A DNA stretch of 14,089 bases from an uncultured Treponema sp. (GCA_937902445.1 CALELJ010000298.1:1-14089); one strand, 5' to 3'; positions 7,208 to 13,915 are shown, numbered from the stretch's first letter. Program-made: numbers and translations. The notes: a model not told the origin generated them from the sequence alone.

Positions 7208-8415
7208 AACTCAACCACCGTCTCTCCAAAAGTTTCTTTTTCTTCCATATCGCGTTTCTTGTTGCGGTCTCCGCCATAATCATTATCGGCATCGCAATGT
7301 GAAGCGTTAATCACAAAGCCGCACATGCACAGCGTCACTATCAGGGAAGAACCTCCGCTTGAAAAAAACGGAAGTGGAATTCCAGTGGTAGGAGCCGCAC
7401 CACAGACGACGGCACAGTTTACAACCGACTGTGTCGCTATGGTAAAAACGCATCCAAAAGATGCAAACGAAGCAAATTTGTTTGGACAGTTGAAGGAAAT
7501 CACCAGTCCGCGGAAAAGAAAAATTCCCAGAAGAAGGAAATAGGCAAGAACACCAACAAGACCCATGGCAGTTGCCCATCCGGCAAAAATGTAGTCTGTC
7601 TGGATTTCAGGAATTGATGAAAGTTTCTCAAGACCGCTTCCGGTTCCTACACCCCAGATTCCACCGGCACTGATGGCACGCTCAGAAGCAAGGGCCTGAT
7701 AACCGGAAGTCGAAGTGTAGTCACTTGGCTTGAGGAAGGAAAGGATTCTTAAAAGTCTGTACCTATGTGTAAGTGTCATGAGAATTGCCGTAGGGATGAT
7801 GAGAGTAATCAGCGGAATGAATGCCCTCAACGGAGATCCTGAAACGATGAACATGGCAACTCCGATTCCAAAGATCATTACGCTTGTTGAAAGGTCCCTC
7901 TGGATGAATACGGAACCGGCAAGAATCACGAGGGCAACGGCAGGATACATGAACTCCCTGTTGTTCTCCTCGTATTCCTGAAAGTGCTTGTCAAACAGAT
8001 TGGAAAGATAGAGCACCATTGTAAATTTAATCAGCTCTGAAGGCTGGAACGTAATCACATGTGGAATTGTAATCCATCTTGGGGCACCGTTTCTGGAACT
8101 TCCGATACCAGGAAGAAGCGCAAGGAGGCAAAGGAAAACCGATGCAATGGCAAAATAGAATGTAATCTTCCTTATCATCTTCACTGGAAAAACAGCAAAG
8201 AAAACAAGACCCGCAGCACCTACGACAGAATAGGCAAGCTGTCTCCACAGGAAATAGTATCTGTCATGGAAGAATCTTTCACCCACTCCCTGAGTGCAGA
8301 TAAGAATCGTGAAGATTCCAAGCCCCCACAGAAGAAGAACTGAGATGAAAAACAATGCGTCACATTTCTTGTAGACAAGAACAGGCCTGTCGCCGCGGAT
8401 TACATAATCACTCAC
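7204..8415 (-). CDS. ftsW: Septal peptidoglycan glycosyltransferase FtsW (SEDS family)
   Basis: FtsW is a polytopic SEDS enzyme that polymerises lipid II into septal glycan together with a class B PBP. The 403-residue product has about ten hydrophobic segments. Family motifs are NGAPRWI (109-115), FQPSELIK (123-130), GIWGVGTGSG (252-261), the catalytic Asp274 in PEIQTDYIFAG and GIPLPFFSSGGSS (345-357). Two usually conserved positions differ: EPDLGT is QRDLST (172-177), and the EELG after the catalytic Asp is ATAMG (281-285). The start is a GTG overlapping the murF stop (GTGA). About 30 charged residues form a cytoplasmic C-tail. The usual partner ftsI is not in this cluster. RodA is the alternative, but the division-cluster position favours FtsW. 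Confidence 0.93.
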   Translation of the reverse strand: MSDYVIRGDRPVLVYKKCDALFFISVLLLWGLGIFTILICTQGVGERFFHDRYYFLWRQLAYSVVGAAGLVFFAVFPVKMIRKITFYFAIASVFLCLLALLPGIGSSRNGAPRWITIPHVITFQPSELIKFTMVLYLSNLFDKHFQEYEENNREFMYPAVALVILAGSVFIQRDLSTSVMIFGIGVAMFIVSGSPLRAFIPLITLIIPTAILMTLTHRYRLLRILSFLKPSDYTSTSGYQALASERAISAGGIWGVGTGSGLEKLSSIPEIQTDYIFAGWATAMGLVGVLAYFLLLGIFLFRGLVISFNCPNKFASFASFGCVFTIATQSVVNCAVVCGAAPTTGIPLPFFSSGGSSLIVTLCMCGFVINASHCDADNDYGGDRNKKRDMEEKETFGETVVEL

Positions 8416-9830
8416 AGTTCACCGCCTTCAAGAAGTTTTACGACACGTTCAAGTCCCATGCCACGGGAACCCTTTACAAGAATAATTGAAGATTCAGGAA
8501 CAGATTCAGCAACTTTAGCAGCGACAGCTTTCATTGAATCGTCGCCACGTCCTCCAAAATAAAAGCAGGTTTTTCCAGAGCGTGAGCAGGCATCATAGGC
8601 AGATTTCATTTCATCGCCGGAGAAAACCACCACATCAGCGGAAGACTCAGAGGCAAGAAGTCCTGCCTTTTCATGTTCCTTTGCGGAATTCTCACCAAGC
8701 TCAAGCATGTCTCCAAGTACAAAAACTTTTTTACGTCCATCAGAAACAGAAGAAAGGAATTCAATTGCCTTTTCCATTGAATCCGGGTTTGCATTGTAGC
8801 AGTCCTGAACGTATGTATATTTTCCTTCAATGACCTGACTGCGGCCAAACATAGGCTCAAGGTTTCTGATTCCGTCTGCAATCTGCTGTGATGTAAGGCC
8901 AAGCACCTGGGCAAGGGCAATTGCACCAAGGGCATTTTTATAGTTGTATTTTCCCGACAGAGAAAGAACAGTTTCGATTCCGTCTACAGAAAATTTTGTT
9001 CCCTTGAGGCCAAGATCCGCAATGAATTTCACTGAATCAGTATCTTTTCCATAGCGAACAACCTTTCCTTCAATTCTGCTTTCAAGGAAATCAGCAAAAT
9101 CATCATCACATGGAATGACTCCTGTTCCAAAGTTGTTGAAATGGTCAAAAACCTTTGCCTTTTCTTCAGCTATGTTTTCACGGCTTCCAAGGAGTCCGAT
9201 ATGTGCAGTTCCGATATTTGTAACAATTGCAAAATGGGCCTTCAGCACAGCTGAAATTTCACCAATCTCATTCTTGCGGTTCATGCCCATCTCAAAAATT
9301 CCACACTCATGTTCCTTACGGATATTGAATACGGAAAGAGGAAGGCCAGTCTCGCTGTTAAGGTTTCCCTTGTTGCAGATTACATTATATTTCTGTTTCA
9401 TGAGCGAAACGAGAATTTCCTTTGTTGTTGTCTTTCCGCTTGAACCGGTAACTGCGATTTTTACAAGATGCGGAAATTTTTCAACGTAAGCACCTGCAGC
9501 TTTCTGGAGTGCTGTAAGAGTATTGTCGACGGCAACAAAAGTAACGCCGTTGTGTTCCTGATAGAGATTTACAAAATAACTGCTGTCCGACTCAAAATTC
9601 TTTTTTGAAATGAAAACGACACTTGCACCCTTCTCGATTGCCTGTGGAATATATTTGTGACCATCCTGCATTTCTCCAATAAGCGGAACAAAAAGAGTAT
9701 CCTTTTCAACATTGCGGCTGTCAGTCTGAACAGATGTAAAAGTAATGGAAGAAGGACCAAGTACGTGAACACCGTCTGTGGCCTGGAGAATCTGTTCCAA
9801 TGTTAAAAGGCTTTTATCAATTCCGATCAT
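8412..9830 (-). CDS. murF: UDP-MurNAc-tripeptide--D-Ala-D-Ala ligase MurF
   Basis: MurF is the cytoplasmic ATP-dependent ligase that adds D-Ala-D-Ala to UDP-MurNAc-tripeptide, completing the pentapeptide precursor. The 472-residue product has the three Mur ligase domains: N-terminal UDP-binding (about 1-120, with TDSRNVEKDTLFVPL), central ATPase with P-loop TGSSGKTTTK (128-137), NKGNLNSETGLPLS and EMGMN, and a C-terminal domain with DCYNANPDSM and LGDMLELG, both typical of MurF. Length is normal (about 450-470). Its ATG overlaps the ftsL stop (ATGA) and its stop overlaps the ftsW GTG. It is the only Mur ligase in this cluster, so murC, murD and murE must be elsewhere. Confidence 0.97.
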   Translation of the reverse strand: MIGIDKSLLTLEQILQATDGVHVLGPSSITFTSVQTDSRNVEKDTLFVPLIGEMQDGHKYIPQAIEKGASVVFISKKNFESDSSYFVNLYQEHNGVTFVAVDNTLTALQKAAGAYVEKFPHLVKIAVTGSSGKTTTKEILVSLMKQKYNVICNKGNLNSETGLPLSVFNIRKEHECGIFEMGMNRKNEIGEISAVLKAHFAIVTNIGTAHIGLLGSRENIAEEKAKVFDHFNNFGTGVIPCDDDFADFLESRIEGKVVRYGKDTDSVKFIADLGLKGTKFSVDGIETVLSLSGKYNYKNALGAIALAQVLGLTSQQIADGIRNLEPMFGRSQVIEGKYTYVQDCYNANPDSMEKAIEFLSSVSDGRKKVFVLGDMLELGENSAKEHEKAGLLASESSADVVVFSGDEMKSAYDACSRSGKTCFYFGGRGDDSMKAVAAKVAESVPESSIILVKGSRGMGLERVVKLLEGGEL

Positions 9831-10141
9831 TTCCTGTTTTCCTTCTTCGCAGTATTAACGTCTACCCTGACGATTTCCTCGCTTTCCGCCTGGCGCATTC
9901 CCAGATCTTCTTCCGCTATTTTTTCAATCCTGTCGGAAGACGAAAGAAGACTTATGTCTGTAATAAGCTTCTTGTTTTCTTCGATCAAAGCTTCCTGCTT
10001 CCTCTCAAGATCAACAACCTCTTTCTGAAGTGTGCGGTACTTGCTGGACTGGATTCCGTTAAGAATCAAAAGCCCCGGAATTCCCAGGGCAACCAGACAG
10101 AAGAAGAAGTTCTTGATGAAATTTCGAATTCTCTTCTTCAT
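9827..10141 (-). CDS. ftsL: Septum formation initiator, FtsL/DivIC type
   Basis: A small bitopic division protein of 104 residues. Basic MKKRIRN is followed by one membrane helix at about 10-30, then a leucine-zipper-like coiled coil at about 34-66 and RIEKIAEEDLGM (71-82), a motif shared with FtsB/DivIC. It should pair with FtsQ in the periplasm. A GTG at 10144 is also in frame, but the ATG at 10141 has GGAGG (10153-10149) seven bases upstream and is chosen. That ATG shares one base with the stop of the displaced rsmH frame (TGATG). Gene position says FtsL while the GM motif leans to FtsB/DivIC; the exact subfamily is open. Confidence 0.85.
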   Translation of the reverse strand: MKKRIRNFIKNFFFCLVALGIPGLLILNGIQSSKYRTLQKEVVDLERKQEALIEENKKLITDISLLSSSDRIEKIAEEDLGMRQAESEEIVRVDVNTAKKENRK

Positions 10142-10290
10142 CACATTGCCTCCACGCCATAAAGACGTTTATCATCAGCATCACGGAGCTTTCTGACAAC
10201 ACGCAGCTTCGCACTTCTTGACGGTGAATTCATCTTGATCTCCTCTTCAGTAGGTTCGATCGGCTTGCGTGTGAGAACCTCAGCAGGGTG
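10141..10290 (-). pseudogene. rsmH: Displaced C-terminal tail of rsmH (different frame)
   Basis: After the in-frame stop at 10280-10282, the +1 frame continues HPAEVLTRKPIEPTEEEI and then NSPSRSAKLRVVRKL, ending at a TGA at 10143-10141. LTRKPI and SRSAKLRV are hallmark C-terminal motifs of RsmH, so this stretch is the rest of that gene, not a separate gene. The two frames meet between about 10279 and 10293. Either one extra base or loss of two bases would restore continuity; for example TGCTGAG may derive from TGCGCTGAG, which would give CGGTPCAEVLTRKP. With the frame mended the protein would be about 327-328 residues, close to the family norm, and would end on the ftsL start. Confidence 0.88.
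10149..10153 (-). promoter_or_regulatory. ftsL ribosome binding site
   Basis: GGAGG on the minus strand, seven bases before the ATG at 10141. It lies within the out-of-frame 3' coding end of rsmH, and it decides the ftsL start over the adjacent GTG at 10144. Confidence 0.75.
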
Positions 10291-11125
10291 TGCCTCCACA
10301 ATTACAGAGGGCTACTTCGGGCGGACACACACACTGCTTGCCAAGATTTCTGAAATAATTTTTAACTATTCTGTCTTCCAGTGAATGGAATGTGATGATA
10401 CCAAGTTTGCCTCCAACTGCAAGAACATTGAAAGCATCATGGATTGCCTCAGGAAGCCTTTTAAGCTCGCTGTTTACCTGAATGCGCAATGCCTGGAAAG
10501 TTCTTGTAGCAGGATGGATGTTTCCGTGCCTGTATTTGGCAGGAACAGCATTGTAGATTATGTCCGCCAGCTGTTTTGTCGATTCAATCTTCTGTGTTGC
10601 GCGAACCCTGCAGATTTCAGAAGCTATGCGGCGGGAATATTTTTCATCGGAATAAAGGTAGATCATGTTGGCAAGTTTTTCTTCCGCCATCTTATTGACG
10701 ATGTCAGAAGCACTTTCTTCAGTAGCGCTGTTGAGCCTCATATCGAGAACCTCATCATGACGGAACGAAAATCCGCGTCCACTGCGTTCATAGTGGAACA
10801 CACTGATGCCAAGATCAAAAAGGATAAGGTTTGGACGTTCAGCATCGGAAGGAAAGTTTCTGTAGAAATCGTTGAACCAGCCATTGAAAAAAGACATGCG
10901 TTCACCAAAAGGAGAAAGTCGTTCTTTTGCCTTTGCCTGGATCACGCTGTCGGCATCAAGTCCCTTTACTTTGAGAGTCGGATATTTTGAAAGAAAATTG
11001 AAGGAATGTCCGCCCTCGCCCAAAGTCGAATCGATAAGATATGCATTGGATTCAAACGGCTCTCCAACAGGAGAAAGATAATCAAGACATTCTTTTAAAA
11101 GTACAGGAGTATGTACGACTTCCAA
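10280..11125 (-). CDS. rsmH: 16S rRNA (cytosine1402-N4)-methyltransferase RsmH, main frame, prematurely stopped
   Basis: RsmH (MraW) methylates N4 of C1402 in 16S rRNA using S-adenosylmethionine. This frame gives 281 residues against about 310-330 for the family. Visible motifs are HTPVLLKECL (5-14), the SAM site DSTLGEGGHS (32-41), LFDLGIS (102-108), GRGFSFRHDEVLDMR (116-130), HPATRTFQALRIQVN (204-218) and TFHSLEDRIVK (245-255). Cys265, 267, 274 and 276 form a CxC...CxC cluster seen in some relatives. The frame stops at 10280 just before the conserved C-terminal tail, which is present in another frame. The start is TTG at 11125, the only reasonable one since an in-frame TAG lies two codons upstream; AGGG precedes it. 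It follows mraZ by 66 bases. Confidence 0.93.
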   Translation of the reverse strand: MEVVHTPVLLKECLDYLSPVGEPFESNAYLIDSTLGEGGHSFNFLSKYPTLKVKGLDADSVIQAKAKERLSPFGERMSFFNGWFNDFYRNFPSDAERPNLILFDLGISVFHYERSGRGFSFRHDEVLDMRLNSATEESASDIVNKMAEEKLANMIYLYSDEKYSRRIASEICRVRATQKIESTKQLADIIYNAVPAKYRHGNIHPATRTFQALRIQVNSELKRLPEAIHDAFNVLAVGGKLGIITFHSLEDRIVKNYFRNLGKQCVCPPEVALCNCGGTPC

Positions 11126-11146
11126 TTTCTATTTCCCTTTTTTTCC

Positions 11147-11177
11147 ACAAGACGGAACCGCAAAAGCCCAGTCTTGT
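11147..11177 (-). other. Hairpin in the mraZ-rsmH gap
   Basis: ACAAGAC (11147-11153) and GTCTTGT (11171-11177) form a 7-bp stem around a 17-base loop. It sits about 20 bases ahead of the rsmH TTG and just before its AGGG ribosome site. On the minus strand it is followed by GGAAAAAAAGGG, not a T run, so it is not a standard terminator in operon direction. It could be a processing site or could affect rsmH translation; the role is unknown. Confidence 0.45.
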
Positions 11178-11191
11178 TTCCTGTTTATTTT

Positions 11192-11638
11192 TTACAGAAG
11201 GATATCACCCATTGATTCAGACGCAGCCTGAAGGAACGAATCTTCTGTCCGCTCAAGATATTCGCTGTACTTCTGGGAGTCCCACAATTCCATGTATCTG
11301 TTGATTCCAAGAATCGTACACTCGCCCTTAAGCCCGGCGTAATCCCTTAAGCTCTGGGGAATAGAAAGACGACCTGATTTATCAAAGGCAATCTCCTGGG
11401 CAGGAGAAATAAAGCGCCTCAAAACCATTCGTTTTTTGTCATCAAAAAGAGAAGCAGACCCCATTATCTTTTCATTTAATGAGGTCCACTCATCCACAGT
11501 AAAAAGCATGAGACAGTCATCAAGCCCGCGTGTTACAACAAGGCTTTCCTGCTGCAATATGGAACGCAGCTTAGCCGGAAACTGAATGCGACCTTTGTCG
11601 TCCAGTGTATTGTTGTACTCACCACAGAGCAAATTCAT
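11192..11638 (-). CDS. mraZ: Transcriptional regulator MraZ
   Basis: MraZ is a ring-forming DNA-binding protein of the SpoVT/AbrB type that represses its own dcw operon by binding spaced GTGGG repeats. The 148-residue product has two AbrB-like halves: GEYNNTLDDKGRIQFPAKLR (6-25) with DKGR, and FDKSGRLSIPQSLRDYAGL in the second half. The frame is open to a GTG at 11653, but the ATG at 11638 gives the usual family N-terminus and has GGTGA (11651-11647) eight bases upstream. It is the first gene of the operon and the likely target site lies directly upstream. Family call is firm; autoregulation is inferred from the repeats. Confidence 0.96.
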   Translation of the reverse strand: MNLLCGEYNNTLDDKGRIQFPAKLRSILQQESLVVTRGLDDCLMLFTVDEWTSLNEKIMGSASLFDDKKRMVLRRFISPAQEIAFDKSGRLSIPQSLRDYAGLKGECTILGINRYMELWDSQKYSEYLERTEDSFLQAASESMGDILL

Positions 11639-11647
11639 GCCACTACT

Positions 11648-11684
11648 CACCACTTTTTCCCACTATTTCCCACTTATCTCCCAT
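11648..11684 (-). promoter_or_regulatory. MraZ operator: spaced GTGGG repeats
   Basis: Read on the minus strand: ATGGGA (11684-11679), GTGGGA (11673-11668), GTGGGA (11663-11658) and a weaker GTGGTG (11653-11648). Spacings are 11, 10 and 10 bases. Repeats of TGGG/GTGGG at about 10-bp period upstream of mraZ are the described binding site of E. coli MraZ and equivalents in other bacteria. The array covers the edge of the -10 box and the predicted start point, so bound MraZ would block RNA polymerase. Confidence 0.8.
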
Positions 11685-11710
11685 TTTAGCCAAAAATTCG
11701 TTAAAGTCAA
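11683..11710 (-). promoter_or_regulatory. dcw operon promoter (PmraZ)
   Basis: TTGACT (11710-11705) and TAAAAT (11688-11683) on the minus strand are separated by 16 bases. Each hexamer differs from the sigma-70 consensus at one position. Transcription would begin near 11676, inside the GTGGG repeats, giving a leader of about 38 bases before the mraZ ATG. It lies in the divergent gap shared with the plus-strand gene. Confidence 0.75.
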
Positions 11711-11728
11711 CAAAAAAATGCGCCGATA

Positions 11729-12511
11729 ATGAAAAAATTTTGGAATCAGCTGGAAATTGCAGAAAAAAATAGAGAAAGAACCATGATAAACACATACAAC
11801 GAGACAAAACTGCACAAAACCCTCAAGGAACTTTACGCAATAAGGCACGAGGGAGCCCGGACTGAGGTTCCCTGCGGTAAATACATAGCCGACATTCTTC
11901 TCCAGGACGGCGGAATAATTGAGATCCAGACGGGAACACTGGCTTCCCTGGCCCCAAAAATCGCCTATTTTCTTGCCGAAAAACGCAAAATACGGGTCGT
12001 TCACCCACTGGCAGTGGAAAAATACATAGAAACATTCGATGAAACCACAGGAAAGACAAGGCGCAAAAAAAGTCCCAAAAAGATCACGGTTCCGGCAGCC
12101 TTCAGGGAACTTACAAAGCTCTACCCTTTTTTACTGGACAGAAATTTCACACTTGAACTTGTGGAGACTGTAATCACGGAAGAAAGGACAGACTACGGCA
12201 GCGTGGAGAAATCAGACAACAGCCGGCGCAGGTTCCGCAGGACATGGAACAAGACCGGAAAAAGACTTGATGAGATCGGGAAATCTACGGAACTACACGG
12301 AAAAGCAAGCTGGAAAAAACTGGTTCCGCCTGAACTGCTGAAAAAAGGCACCGAATTCACAAGCACAGACTTTCATGATAAAATAACAAACCTTTATCCC
12401 AAAACAAAACGACAGGAATCCTCAATAATGCTCTGGGTCTACACAAAGATGGGATTTTTTGAACGGACGGGAGAAAAGAAAGGAAACGCTTTTGTCTACA
12501 GGGCGCTGTGA
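11729..12511 (+). CDS. Uncharacterised protein, possible PD-(D/E)XK-like fold
   Basis: I do not recognise this 260-residue protein by name. Its N-terminal half has NETKLHKTLKELYA (24-37), then TEVPCGKYIADILLQDGG (45-62) and IIEIQTGTLASLAPK (63-77), followed by IRVVHPLAVEKYI and RRKKSPKK (111-118). A Glu46, Asp55, Glu65-x-Gln67 layout across strands and a helix resembles a PD-(D/E)XK nuclease core with Gln in place of the Lys; this is inference. Residues about 207-260 look like a winged helix (FTSTDFHDKITNLYP, MGFFERTG). The middle is strongly basic. ATG 11729 lacks a ribosome site; ATG 11783 (residue 19) sits just before the compact region and may be the true start, with GATAAT at 11725-11730 as a possible -10. 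It is divergent from mraZ and overlaps the ruvC end by 16 bases. Confidence 0.7.
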   Translation: MKKFWNQLEIAEKNRERTMINTYNETKLHKTLKELYAIRHEGARTEVPCGKYIADILLQDGGIIEIQTGTLASLAPKIAYFLAEKRKIRVVHPLAVEKYIETFDETTGKTRRKKSPKKITVPAAFRELTKLYPFLLDRNFTLELVETVITEERTDYGSVEKSDNSRRRFRRTWNKTGKRLDEIGKSTELHGKASWKKLVPPELLKKGTEFTSTDFHDKITNLYPKTKRQESSIMLWVYTKMGFFERTGEKKGNAFVYRAL

Positions 12512-12966
12512 CAGTGGGTTATGGCACCGGCAAGGGCATCGGCGGCATGATCCGGCTTTGGAACTTCCTTAAGGTTCAGCAGAATCTTCACGCAATGCTC
12601 AACGGTTTCCTTGTCCGCAGTTTTTGTTCCGCTTACCGCATATTTAATCTGGTTTGGAGTATAAAGATGGACAGGAATTGCATGCTGGGCAAGACACAGG
12701 GTAATGACACCTTTAGCCTCGGAAACAGCCATGGCACTGGTGGTATTGCGGGCAAAATAGAGGGTTTCCATCTCGGCACAATCAGGACGGAACTCATCAA
12801 TGACTGCAAGAAGACGGTTATAGATGGAAAGAAGCCTCACTTCGTGGCTTTCAGTGCTTGATGTTTCAATGACACCATAGCTTACAAGAGACAATTTATT
12901 GTTGTTGAAATCAACCACGCCAAAGCCAACATGGGCAAGGCCTGGATCTATACCCAATACCCTCAT
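12496..12966 (-). CDS. ruvC: Holliday junction resolvase RuvC
   Basis: RuvC is a dimeric endonuclease that cuts Holliday junctions moved by RuvAB during recombination repair. The 156-residue product matches family length and has the RNase H-like fold: MRVLGIDPGLAHVGFG (1-16) with catalytic Asp7, AEMETLYFARN (64-74) with Glu67, and KPDHAADALAGAITH (137-151) with His140 and Asp143, the DHAAD form seen in many RuvC proteins. The start ATG at 12966 has only a weak GGA upstream. It lies downstream of the yebC terminator, so it probably has its own promoter, though I see no convincing one. Its 3' end overlaps the convergent plus-strand gene. Confidence 0.96.
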   Translation of the reverse strand: MRVLGIDPGLAHVGFGVVDFNNNKLSLVSYGVIETSSTESHEVRLLSIYNRLLAVIDEFRPDCAEMETLYFARNTTSAMAVSEAKGVITLCLAQHAIPVHLYTPNQIKYAVSGTKTADKETVEHCVKILLNLKEVPKPDHAADALAGAITHCHSAL

Positions 12967-12987
12967 TCAAAATCCAAAATGAAATCA

Positions 12988-13002
12988 CCGGATTAATTCC
13001 GG
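12988..13002. repeat. Small inverted repeat upstream of ruvC
   Basis: CCGGA and TCCGG flank a 5-base TTAAT, forming a short GC-rich stem about 22 bases before the ruvC start. It could be part of the ruvC leader or an operator half-site pair; too short to assign. Confidence 0.3.
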
Positions 13003-13015
13003 CAGTTACGGACAT

Positions 13016-13050
13016 AAAAAAAGCCACGAATTTCTATGGAAAAACGTGGC
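13016..13050 (-). terminator. Rho-independent terminator of yebC
   Basis: GCCACG (13023-13028) and CGTGGC (13045-13050) form a 6-bp GC-rich stem, with a further TTTC/GAAA pairing inside. On the minus strand the stem is followed directly by seven T residues (complement of 13022-13016). It begins 35 bases after the yebC stop, so yebC is probably a single-gene transcript and ruvC is separate. Confidence 0.82.
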
Positions 13051-13085
13051 CCTCAATCAAGAATTATGAATTCCCGATGGATTGA

Positions 13086-13877
13086 TTATTCTTCGTCGAA
13101 GTCATCTGGATATTCAACTGTAGACCATACAGCCTGAACATCATCATCTTCTTCAAGCTTGTCAAGAAGCTTCTTAACCTTTGCTGCTGTATCAAGGTCA
13201 ACAGCTGTTGTCATCTGTGGAACCATTGAAACTGCTGCTGAAAGTGATGACCACTTTTCTGATTCAGGTGTTTCTTCTTCCTTTGGAGAAAGACCAGCAT
13301 CGTGCTTAGCCTGGATAGCTTCTACGACAGCTGTGAAGTCGTTAGGATCTGTTGTGATTGTGATTACTCCGTCTTCAGCAACTACATCTTCTGCACCTGC
13401 GTCGAGAGCAACTTCCATAGCCTCATCTTCTGTGAGCTTTTCACCGTCAAGAACGATAACACCCTTGCGGTCGAACATGCGGCTTACAGAACCAGAAGTA
13501 CCAAGGTTACCACCGTTCTTAGAGAAAATGTTGCGAACGTTTGCTGCAGCACGGTTGTTGTTGTCTGTAAGAACTTCAACCAAAACAGCTACACCACCCT
13601 GTGCATATCCTTCGTATACAAGTTCCTGATAAACAGCTGCACCAGCACCTGCACCAGTACCCTTATCGATGGCACGCTTAATGTTGTCCTTTGGCATTGA
13701 AGCTGCACGTGCCTTAACAATAGCTGCACGGAGACGTGGGTTTGAATCTGGATCTCCGCCACCCATGCTTGCTGCGATAGAAATTTCCTTAATCAATTTT
13801 GTGAAAAGTGCACCACGCTTTGCATCAGCAGCACCTTTGGCATGTTTAATTGTCGACCATTTATTGTGTCCTGACAT
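13086..13877 (-). CDS. yebC: YebC/PmpR family protein (TACO1 family)
   Basis: The 263-residue protein belongs to the YebC/TACO1 family. Members are described as transcriptional regulators and, more recently, as ribosome-associated factors that help translation through difficult proline-rich sequences. The signature N-terminus MSGHNKWSTIKHAKG (1-15) is followed by DAKRGALFTKLIKEI, then DPDSNPRLRAAI, MPKDNIKRAIDKGTG, YEGYAQGGVAVLVEVLTDN and FSKNGGNLGTSGSVSRMFDRKG, all family blocks. It is somewhat longer than the usual 240-250 residues. The ATG at 13877 has AGGAG (13888-13884) six bases upstream. It has its own promoter and terminator. A yebC-ruvC neighbourhood is common in bacteria, but here a terminator lies between them. 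Confidence 0.96.
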   Translation of the reverse strand: MSGHNKWSTIKHAKGAADAKRGALFTKLIKEISIAASMGGGDPDSNPRLRAAIVKARAASMPKDNIKRAIDKGTGAGAGAAVYQELVYEGYAQGGVAVLVEVLTDNNNRAAANVRNIFSKNGGNLGTSGSVSRMFDRKGVIVLDGEKLTEDEAMEVALDAGAEDVVAEDGVITITTDPNDFTAVVEAIQAKHDAGLSPKEEETPESEKWSSLSAAVSMVPQMTTAVDLDTAAKVKKLLDKLEEDDDVQAVWSTVEYPDDFDEE

Positions 13878-13915
13878 GTATAACTCCTATAAATTATATG
13901 CAAACTGTACCATAA

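Noticed and set aside
11126..11146. Second, degenerate MraZ box pair (GTGGAAAAAA-AGGGAAATAG) ahead of rsmH
   Set aside because: Only GTGG and AGGG match, and AGGG is needed as the rsmH ribosome site. The likeness to the true boxes is probably due to purine richness.
11183..11230. Terminator between mraZ and rsmH
   Set aside because: No GC-rich stem with a T run on the minus strand is present in the gap. The hairpin at 11147-11177 is followed by A and G residues in that direction.
13159..13700. Two long plus-strand frames opposite yebC
   Set aside because: They mirror yebC codons and give Ser/Thr-rich or Cys-rich products without motifs. yebC itself is certain.
13893..13898. Perfect TATAAT just before yebC
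   Set aside because: A start point from it would fall inside the AGGAG ribosome site and no -35 box is present. The TTGACG/GATAAT pair further upstream fits better.
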